Source: an uncultured Collinsella sp.
GTDB lineage: Bacteria; Actinomycetota; Coriobacteriia; Coriobacteriales; Coriobacteriaceae
NCBI GenBank assembly: GCA_900544385.1
Contig: UQVD01000062.1
Coordinates: 1-11,365 of the forward strand
Direction: 5' to 3'
DNA length: 11,365 nt
Part shown: one piece after another, positions 6,231 through 11,365 of the stretch
How the letters are laid out: each line of letters starts with the position of its first letter
How positions within the stretch are numbered: the stretch's first letter is position 1
Notes under the pieces: model-generated
Seen by the model: only the letters and a program-made list of their open reading frames with translations
Told to the model about the DNA's origin: nothing
Databases searched by the model: none
Translations under genes and position numbers: made by a program

Positions 6231-6794
6231 CTAGACGCGGGAGACGAACTTGCCGTCGCGGGTGTCAACCTTGATGACCTCGCCCTCGTTGAGGTACATG
6301 GGGACCTGGATGACAGCGCCGGTGTCGATCGTGGCCGGCTTGGTGGAACCCTGGACGGTGTCGCCCTTAAAGCCCGGGTCGGTCTGGACGATGGTGGTCT
6401 CGATGAACATCGGCGGAGTCACGCCCATGAGCTCATCGTCGGCGAAGAGCAGCTGGCAGATGTCGTTCTCGCGCAGCCACTTGGAGTTCTCGCCCACCAT
6501 GTCCTCGGGAACGGGAACCTGCTCATAGGTCTCATTGTCCATGAAGATGTAGTCGGCGCCATCGTTGTAGAGGTACTGGAACTCACGGGTGGTGAGCATG
6601 ACGCTCTCGAACTTGGTGCCGGCGTTGCAGGTGTTCTCGACGACGCGGCCGCTCTTGATGTCGCGGGTCTTGTAGCGCACAAACGCGCCGCCCTTGCCCG
6701 GCTTGACATGCTGGAACTCGACGATGGTGTAGACCTTGTCCTTAATACGGAGACCGAGGCCGTTCTTGAAGTCGGCGGTAGAAATGGTAGGCAT
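6231..6794 (-). CDS. efp: Translation elongation factor P
   Basis: A 187-residue protein of normal EF-P length with the three-domain pattern: KOW-like N-terminal domain (about 1-64), central OB domain (about 66-126) and C-terminal OB domain (about 128-187). EF-P binds near the ribosomal E site and promotes peptide-bond formation at consecutive prolines. The loop that inserts toward the peptidyl-transferase centre reads VKPGKGGAF, placing Lys34 at the position modified in E. coli. The Pro-containing PGKGP loop described for many actinobacteria is absent. ATG at 6792-6794 is chosen because AAAGG lies about 5 nt upstream and the family begins MPTISTADFKNG; the frame extends to 6827 without support. 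It has its own promoter-like element and heads the unit that runs to recN. No modification enzyme gene is present here. Confidence 0.97.
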   Translation of the reverse strand: MPTISTADFKNGLGLRIKDKVYTIVEFQHVKPGKGGAFVRYKTRDIKSGRVVENTCNAGTKFESVMLTTREFQYLYNDGADYIFMDNETYEQVPVPEDMVGENSKWLRENDICQLLFADDELMGVTPPMFIETTIVQTDPGFKGDTVQGSTKPATIDTGAVIQVPMYLNEGEVIKVDTRDGKFVSRV

Positions 6795-6851
6795 AGCGAC
6801 CTTTCTTGTTATGGGCAGAACGCACAAGCGTCCAAATTACATACGACCGAA

Positions 6852-6857
6852 ATTATA
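6852..6857 (-). promoter_or_regulatory. Consensus -10 element for efp
   Basis: On the minus strand this reads TATAAT, a perfect -10 hexamer, about 58 nt before the efp start codon. The -35 region is weak (a CTGCAG-like sequence 16 nt upstream). It lies downstream of the terminator that ends the preceding gene, which fits a new transcription start here. Confidence 0.6.
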
Positions 6858-6899
6858 CACTTGCAGACGGCGCCTGCAGCGAGCGCATAAAAAGAGAAC

Positions 6900-6931
6900 G
6901 CGGGGCGTCCGAATTGCTCCGGACGCCCCGC
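6900..6931 (-). terminator. Intrinsic terminator after the M24 aminopeptidase gene
   Basis: GCGGGGCGTCCG (6900-6911) and its exact complement (6920-6931) form a 12-bp GC-rich stem with an 8-nt loop. On the minus strand it is followed by a T-rich run (GTTCTCTTTTT), and it begins 23 nt after the aminopeptidase stop codon. Read on the plus strand it lacks a T-tract, so it acts for the minus-strand gene. Confidence 0.85.
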
Positions 6932-6954
6932 CCAAAAAAATCTATCGAAATGGG

Positions 6955-8085
6955 CTAGCAATCGATGATGTGCAGGTCGTGCGGGGTCTTGGTGAAGGGC
7001 TCATAGCCGTTCTCGGTGACCACGCCGTAGTCCTCCAGGCGCACGCCGCCCACACCGGGCAGATACACGCCGGGCTCCATGGTGATAACCGAGCCGACCT
7101 CGATGGTGTTCTTGCTGCGGTTGAAGTTGGGCAGCTCATGGATGTCGATGCCCACGCCGTGGCCCAGACCATGGTTGTAGTAATCGCCATAGCCGGCATC
7201 ACCGATGATCTTCTTGGAAAGCTTGAAAATGTCGTTGCCCTCGACGCCCGGATGGATGGCGGCGACGCACTCCTCGTGCGTACGGCGCACGAGCGCGTAC
7301 AGGTCGAGCTGCTCCTGGGTAGGCTCGCCCATCACGACGGTGCGCGTCATGTCGGAACGATAATCGCAGTAGCCCGCACCGTAATCCATGAGGACGAAGT
7401 CGCCCTTCTCAATCACGCGGTCGCTCGGCACGGCATGCGGGTTGGCGGTGTTGGGGCCGCTCGCCACGATGGAGCCGAAGGCCAGGCTGTCGGCGCCGTT
7501 GGCGAACATAAAGTTCTCGAGCTCGTTGCGAACCTGCTTCTCGGTCATACCAGGCTTAATAAAGCCGAGCATGTGCTGGAAGGCGGCGTCGGTGATCGAC
7601 TGTGCGTGGCGCATGAGCTCAATCTCCTCGGCATCCTTGATGGCGCGCATCTTGCGGATGTCGTCGTGCATCAGCGGCAGCATGCAGGCGACGGAGCGGT
7701 CCTCCAGGCCGCGCTGAATGCCCTGGTAGAAATTAATCTGCATATCATCCTCGACAGCGCAGACGCGGCACTTGTTGGCCGCGATCTTGCCGGCGACCCA
7801 ACCGGGGATGGTGCCCTCATCCATGTCGTAGACCCAGGGGCTGCCGGCGGGCGTGTTCTCCTCAAAGCTGTTGAGGTAGCGCGAGTCGGTGTGGAACAGG
7901 CACTGGTCGGCCGTAATAAACGCCGCGTGCGGGAACTCGAAGGTGTAGTCGAAAACGCCCTTCACGCCCGTAAGCCAACGAAGGTTGGCCTCGTCGCGCA
8001 CCACGATGGCGTCGTAGCCACGCTCGGCCATAAGGGCACGGACACGCTCGATACGACCGGCAGGACCGGCAGCAAACTCAGACAT
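6955..8085 (-). CDS. M24-family Xaa-Pro aminopeptidase or dipeptidase
   Basis: A 376-residue cytoplasmic metallopeptidase that cleaves bonds next to proline. A creatinase/prolidase-like N-terminal domain covers about 10-140, and the pita-bread catalytic domain about 150-370. All five expected metal ligands are visible: Asp234 (LMDYGAGY), Asp245 (YRSDMTRT), His309 (HGLGHGVG), Glu337 (TMEPGVY) and Glu351 (RLEDYG). His217 (NPHAVPSDR) matches the conserved catalytic-site histidine. Length and layout fit both PepP-like and PepQ-like enzymes, so no symbol is given. ATG at 8083-8085 has AAAGGA upstream. The pairing of an M24 peptidase directly before efp is widespread in gram-positive bacteria. The gene is followed by a strong terminator and preceded by a 132-bp gap with promoter-like elements. 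Confidence 0.95.
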   Translation of the reverse strand: MSEFAAGPAGRIERVRALMAERGYDAIVVRDEANLRWLTGVKGVFDYTFEFPHAAFITADQCLFHTDSRYLNSFEENTPAGSPWVYDMDEGTIPGWVAGKIAANKCRVCAVEDDMQINFYQGIQRGLEDRSVACMLPLMHDDIRKMRAIKDAEEIELMRHAQSITDAAFQHMLGFIKPGMTEKQVRNELENFMFANGADSLAFGSIVASGPNTANPHAVPSDRVIEKGDFVLMDYGAGYCDYRSDMTRTVVMGEPTQEQLDLYALVRRTHEECVAAIHPGVEGNDIFKLSKKIIGDAGYGDYYNHGLGHGVGIDIHELPNFNRSKNTIEVGSVITMEPGVYLPGVGGVRLEDYGVVTENGYEPFTKTPHDLHIIDC

Positions 8086-8217
8086 GCAGATTCCTTTCTT
8101 GTTGTCTCAATATAGACGGGACGGGTCTCAACCGAACGACGGAATCGCATGCGATCCGCAACCGATTGGAAACCCGCCCCTCAACATGATACGAAAGACG
8201 ATGGATGTCAATAAATC
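8086..8217 (-). promoter_or_regulatory. Promoter region of the M24 aminopeptidase gene
   Basis: This gap holds two minus-strand candidates. One is a perfect -35 TTGACA (8206-8211) with CATGTT 17 nt downstream (8183-8188). The other is a TATATT -10 (8109-8114) with no clear -35, about 24 nt before the start codon. A 12-bp perfect palindrome ATCGCATGCGAT (8144-8155) lies between them and could be an operator or chance. I see no intrinsic terminator for the upstream aroB-like gene, so read-through from it is possible. Confidence 0.45.
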
Positions 8218-9327
8218 TTAGAGAAGTTCTTTGCGAGCAGCCAAGTAGGCGTGAGCATGGCGCTCAAGAACCTCGTCCTCAACGCTCGTTAGACGAATGG
8301 CGCCGAGTGCAGCGGGCAGCGGCAACATACTGCGGTTCGAGCGAACAAACTGCTGCCTACGGAACTCCTCGATATAAACGGCAGGCTCCAGATCGAAGGC
8401 AAGCTCCTCGATGCCAAAGTCCTCCAGGCAGTCATCGACCTCAAAGACGTAATCGATATCGAAATCGCAGGCATCATGTGCTAGGCGCGCCTCAAAGCGC
8501 ATGCCCTCGGACAACAGCTGGTAGGCAGGGACCTGCGAAGCGGCATCGCCCAAGCAGGCGCGCAGGGTACGCTCCCCCGTTTTGCCAAAATCGAGAGCAT
8601 GGCGGGCGCTCGGGTTCGTTGCCGTCAGCACGTCTTTACGGGCAGTCTGAGACCATTGAACGGCATTGACGAGTGCGACCTCTTCGCCCGCGAGAATCTC
8701 GGGGACGGTCTCAGTAAACTGATTCCAGCGGGACTTACTGCTCGAAAGCATGGTGCCAACAAGTACCACATAGCCGAGCTTGAGGTCCTCGGGGTCCGTC
8801 TCGCGAACAAGGTCGAGGTCACACACGACCAAGCCCGGTTCGGGACGGAACGCGATGGCGGGAAGCGCATTCGCCGACGAGGCGACGAGCGGCTTCATGG
8901 TCGTCGCGACCGTGAGCATGGCGTCGAAGGTCGTCGGCAACAGCGCGCACTCGGTTCGGCCGCACCACTGGTTGGCGCACCAGCTAACAACCGAGCAGGT
9001 TGCGGCATCGCCAACGGCGACAACCAGATCGTCGCAGGTAATGCCGTTGGCAGACAGGGCGCCAAAGATCGCATCGGCATCGGCCAGCGTGGCACCAGCA
9101 GGCGAAAGCTCAAGGACTAGCAGCGACACGGCAAAGCCGGCGTCGACCAGCGCATGCTCGACGACCTCACCAAAACGCTCTGACGTGTCGTCGTTCCAAA
9201 CGACCATCGCGCGCTTAGGCTTGCCCACAGCCGAGGAAAACATGCGCGACAGCTCATCGAACGCGCCCAATCCGACGCGGACATCGACACTGCGGTTTTG
9301 GAAATTGATCAGTTGACGGCGAATCAT
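8218..9327 (-). CDS. Divergent 3-dehydroquinate synthase (AroB)-like protein lacking the usual active-site residues
   Basis: A 369-residue protein that aligns end to end with AroB, the NAD- and metal-dependent enzyme that makes 3-dehydroquinate. Landmarks remain: LVVAVGD (101-107), LLPTTFDAM (129-137), a NMIGAFYQP-like segment NALPAIAFRP (153-162), PEDLKLGY (179-186) and DFGKTGERT (246-254). Most catalytic features are lost. The VDSSVGGKTG motif reads LTVATTMKPL (139-148). The Glu ligand in GLAEVIKYG is replaced in GYVVLVGTM (185-193), the His ligand of NFGHT is Lys249, and the HGEAV ligand motif is missing from LLSEGMRFEARLA (271-283). The frame is intact and normal in length. ATG at 9325-9327 overlaps the aroK stop as ATGA, so the two are coupled; an upstream extension to 9360 lies inside aroK. 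It is likely a pseudoenzyme, an AroK partner or a repurposed paralogue. Family membership is fairly sure, activity is doubtful. Confidence 0.75.
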   Translation of the reverse strand: MIRRQLINFQNRSVDVRVGLGAFDELSRMFSSAVGKPKRAMVVWNDDTSERFGEVVEHALVDAGFAVSLLVLELSPAGATLADADAIFGALSANGITCDDLVVAVGDAATCSVVSWCANQWCGRTECALLPTTFDAMLTVATTMKPLVASSANALPAIAFRPEPGLVVCDLDLVRETDPEDLKLGYVVLVGTMLSSSKSRWNQFTETVPEILAGEEVALVNAVQWSQTARKDVLTATNPSARHALDFGKTGERTLRACLGDAASQVPAYQLLSEGMRFEARLAHDACDFDIDYVFEVDDCLEDFGIEELAFDLEPAVYIEEFRRQQFVRSNRSMLPLPAALGAIRLTSVEDEVLERHAHAYLAARKELL

Positions 9328-9857
9328 AGCAGCCCACGCTCCAAAAGCATCTCGGCACAAAGGTAGGAAACGTCCTCGAAGGACTTGTTGCGAATATCAA
9401 GGGTAAGGTCGGCGGCCTGGCGATACAGCGGACGGCGATGCTCAAACAGGCGCGCGGCATGCTCGGGAGAGCGAAAATCGGGGCGCGTGTCGGACCGACG
9501 AATCTGGCGAATCGAATCCTCAAAGTCGCCCTCGAGGTACACGCACGTACCCATTTCGTGCATCAGCTCAATATTCACCGGCGTTTCGACGATACCGCCC
9601 CCGCACGAAACCAACAGGCTGCGCTCGCTTTGGAGCGAACGGAGCGCCGAGGTCTCGAGCTCGCGAAAACGACCCTCACCCTCAGTCTCAAAAATCTCGG
9701 TTACCGACTTGCCGCAACGGCGCACGACCAGGCGGTCGGTATCGATAAAACGCCGCTTGAACATGGTTCCGACGTTGCGCGCGAGCGTCGATTTGCCCGC
9801 GCCCAAAAAGCCGATAAAGAAGATATGGTCGCAGCCGTGTTTGGTGTGCTGGGACAT
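9324..9857 (-). CDS. aroK: Shikimate kinase
   Basis: A 177-residue cytoplasmic kinase converting shikimate to shikimate 3-phosphate with ATP. The Walker A loop GFLGAGKST is at 16-24. Substrate-site residues are all present: Asp41 (in DTD), Arg65 (GRFRELE), the GGG loop at 86-88 (SCGGGIV), Arg125 in the lid (DTRPDF) and Arg142 (HRRPLY). The length is typical (about 170). ATG at 9855-9857 lies 8 nt after the yqeG-type stop codon, with AGG and GAGGAA in the preceding bases as possible ribosome sites. It overlaps the aroB-like gene by an ATGA junction. Unlike its partner it looks fully functional. Confidence 0.96.
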   Translation of the reverse strand: MSQHTKHGCDHIFFIGFLGAGKSTLARNVGTMFKRRFIDTDRLVVRRCGKSVTEIFETEGEGRFRELETSALRSLQSERSLLVSCGGGIVETPVNIELMHEMGTCVYLEGDFEDSIRQIRRSDTRPDFRSPEHAARLFEHRRPLYRQAADLTLDIRNKSFEDVSYLCAEMLLERGLL

Positions 9858-9865
9858 AGCGAGAC

Positions 9866-10363
9866 CTATTCCTCGCAGGGAAGGTCGCGCAGGGCCCGGC
9901 GCTCAAAGATACGGAAGATCTGCGTATACCACAGGTCCTGCGTCGCCTGCGGCTTAACCAAGATGGTATCGACGCCGGCGAAGTTGCCGCTCCACACGTC
10001 CGTGTAGAGCTGATCACCGATCAGCACCGCCTCGTCGGCCGTGGCGCCGAGGCGCTTAAGACCCGCCTTGAGGGCAAACGGCGCCGGCTTCATAGCGTGG
10101 CTGATGGCCTCGAGTCCCAGCTCGCGTGCAGAGCTCATGACCTGGTCGCGATGCCAGTTGTTGGACACCATGCACAGCTTAAAACCTTTGGCGCGGGCGG
10201 CGTCGAGCCAAGCGGAAACCGCGGTGGGAACCTGCTCGGTGTCGCGCGGCACGAGGGTGTTATCGCGATCGAGCAGAATGGCGCGTTTACCGTCGGCCCA
10301 CAGGGTATCAAGGTCGATGCGATCGACCGAGGCAACGTATCGTTTGGGGCTAAAAATCCTCAT
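9866..10363 (-). CDS. YqeG-family HAD phosphatase (subclass IIIA)
   Basis: A 165-residue HAD-superfamily protein. Motif I is DRDNTL (32-37), with Asp32 the expected nucleophile and Asp34 the acid/base. Motif II is the Ser in VSNN (66-69), motif III is Lys92 (AMKPAP), and motif IV is GDQLYTD (116-122), with acidic residues at 117 and 122. This layout without a large cap domain matches the YqeG family, whose physiological substrate is not established to my knowledge. ATG at 10361-10363 comes one base after the mltG stop (TAAC then ATG). The frame extends upstream to 10588, but that extension lies wholly inside mltG and has mltG's shadow composition. Short spacing to aroK indicates a single transcript. 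Confidence 0.92.
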   Translation of the reverse strand: MRIFSPKRYVASVDRIDLDTLWADGKRAILLDRDNTLVPRDTEQVPTAVSAWLDAARAKGFKLCMVSNNWHRDQVMSSARELGLEAISHAMKPAPFALKAGLKRLGATADEAVLIGDQLYTDVWSGNFAGVDTILVKPQATQDLWYTQIFRIFERRALRDLPCEE

Positions 10364-10364
10364 G

Positions 10365-11329
10365 TTAATTCCAAGACTGTTGATGCTCTTCGTAGGTTTG
10401 CGAGAAGTACTCCTCGTCCTGCGTAATGTAGAAATACAGGTCCTCGGAGTCGGTCGGCTCAAGCGTGGCCTTGAGTGCCTCGAGCGACGGAGAGCAGATG
10501 GGCGTGGGCGGCAGACCCTCGTGTTTATAGGTGTTATACGGACTATCGCTCTGCAGGTCGTCGGCGGTAACCTCGCCACCGGTGACATACATCATGGTCG
10601 CATCGCTGTTGAGATAGCGCAGACCGTCGAGCTTGCCGGCAAGGCGGTTGTAGAAGACCGAGGCCACGTGCGCACGTTGATCGGCGTTGAGGCCCTCGCG
10701 CTCAACGATAGAGGCCAAGTTGACGATGTCGTAGTCGGACATCTCCACACCGTAGCGTTCCTTGATCTTGGCTTCGCAGCTCGCAAAGTCAAGCGACTTG
10801 TACTCGGTCTTAAACTGATCGAGCATAGCGCGAATCACGCCATCGGCCGTCGGCGAATCACCCAACGAATAGGTCTTGGGGAACAAGAAACCCTCGAGCG
10901 AGTCGTTGGCGGCGCCCTTAAGGAAGCTATAGTCGTCCACGTAGTTGGAGGCCTTGGCCTGGTTGAGGAAGTCTTCCTTAGAGATGCTGTCGTAGGCCTG
11001 AGCCACACGGTCGGCGACTTGATCGACCGTCAGGCCCTCAGGGATAGTCAGCGTATTGGAGCCCGCGTTGGGGCCTTCCATGAGCTGCTGAACAACCTTG
11101 GTCGCATCCATGAGTGTGGTGAACGAATAATCACCAGGCTTGAGCGACATATCGGCGTTGAGCTTTTTCACCGCCGCATAGTAATCCTTGGGATTTTCTA
11201 CGATATGGTTCTCGGAGAGAATCGAAGCGATGCTGTCACCCGAGGCACCATCGGGAATCGTGATAGTAACCTGCTGGCCTGCAACGACTTTCGCACCCTC
11301 ACCGCCAAAGAACCCCTTGACGGCTGGCA
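10365..11329 (-). CDS. mltG: Endolytic murein transglycosylase MltG (5' end missing)
   Basis: The visible 321 residues lack the N-terminal cytoplasmic tail and membrane anchor because the contig ends here. The fragment begins with a LysM-like region (VTITIPDGASGDSIASILSE, about 21-40) and continues into the YceG/MltG catalytic domain. The catalytic Glu lies in LASIVEREG (Glu210 of the fragment), followed by VASVFYNRL (222-230). The conserved C-terminal SPYNTYKHEGLPPTPICSP is also present. MltG cleaves nascent glycan strands at the membrane and is thought to set chain length or release strands. The apparent GTG start at 11328-11330 is an artefact: its first base comes from the adapter. It is the most upstream visible gene of the cluster, one base before the yqeG-type gene. 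Confidence 0.95.
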
Positions 11330-11365
11330 CTGTCTCTTATACACATCTGACGCTGCCGACGATAT
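11330..11365 (-). other. Untrimmed Nextera adapter at the right contig end
   Basis: Bases 11330-11348 are the reverse complement of the 19-bp Tn5 mosaic end (CTGTCTCTTATACACATCT). Bases 11349-11362 are the reverse complement of the Nextera read-1 overhang, and the last three bases (TAT) match the start of the reverse-complemented i5 index seen at the left end. This is synthetic, and it makes a 36-nt inverted repeat with bases 6-41. Confidence 0.97.

Noticed and set aside
6736..8115. 459-codon plus-strand open frame opposite the aminopeptidase gene
   Set aside because: It is the shadow of the M24 peptidase gene, whose metal ligands are all present on the other strand. It also reads through the terminator hairpin.
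9328..9360. Longer start for the aroB-like gene at 9360
   Set aside because: The extension lies inside the aroK coding sequence. The ATG at 9327 gives an ATGA coupling junction and an AroB-like N-terminus.
10364..10588. Long N-terminal extension of the YqeG-type protein
   Set aside because: It lies entirely inside mltG in another frame, is Arg/Ser/Pro-rich shadow sequence, and the start at 10363 gives the normal family length directly after the mltG stop.
42..11329. CRISPR array, tRNA, rRNA, prophage, toxin-antitoxin or defence genes
   Set aside because: I looked for regularly spaced repeats, tRNA-like cloverleafs, integrase or transposase motifs and small paired genes, and saw none. Gaps over 100 bp are accounted for as promoter, leader or terminator regions.
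1..11365. A pair of terminal inverted repeats with a Tn5-like end, suggesting a composite transposon spanning the window
   Set aside because: The repeats are the Nextera adapter, index and mosaic end used in library preparation. There is no transposase or passenger-gene logic, and the interior is core housekeeping sequence.

Overview
The window is one complete assembly contig from a high-GC bacterium. The proteins and gene order suggest a member of the Coriobacteriia (Actinomycetota), most likely Collinsella or a close relative. That assignment rests on recognition, not on a search. Both ends are library artefact: bases 1-41 are an Illumina Nextera i5 index, read-1 adapter and Tn5 mosaic end, and 11330-11365 carry the same adapter inverted. 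Genomic DNA therefore runs only from about 42 to 11329, and the two outermost genes are cut by the library, not by biology.

Left block (42-1681): the 5' part of a fructose-type PTS permease gene (IIB domain and the start of IIC, minus strand) diverges from an RpiR-family regulator with a SIS domain (plus strand). Their shared 272-bp control region contains several short dyads that could be operators, and two strong hairpins in the PTS leader. The arrangement suggests a sugar-phosphate-sensing regulator controlling an adjacent PTS. A perfect 11-bp inverted repeat separates the regulator from the convergent recN.

Right block (1700-11329): twelve genes lie on the minus strand in a tight housekeeping cluster. 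In transcription order they are mltG (5'-truncated), a YqeG-type HAD phosphatase gene, aroK, an aroB-like gene, an M24 aminopeptidase gene, efp, an Asp23/Gls24-family gene, nusB, xseB, tlyA, nadK and recN. Many junctions are coupled: ATGA overlaps at aroK/aroB-like and tlyA/nadK, an 11-nt overlap at nadK/recN, gaps of 1-2 nt at mltG/yqeG and nusB/xseB, and Shine-Dalgarno sequences formed by the last codons of the upstream gene. A strong terminator after the aminopeptidase gene and a consensus -10 before efp split the cluster into at least two transcription units. The roles are peptidoglycan chain release, the shikimate pathway, proline-stall rescue, rRNA antitermination and methylation, NADP synthesis and DNA repair.

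Most of the window is ordinary core genome, and I see no mobile element, CRISPR array, tRNA, rRNA or defence system. The most unusual item is the aroB-like gene. It is intact and translationally coupled to a normal-looking shikimate kinase, but it has lost the metal ligands and most signature motifs of 3-dehydroquinate synthase, so it looks like a pseudoenzyme or a repurposed paralogue. Second-tier items are an xseB with no adjacent xseA, a NusB with a long Ala/Glu-rich tail, and the dyads around the PTS/RpiR control region.
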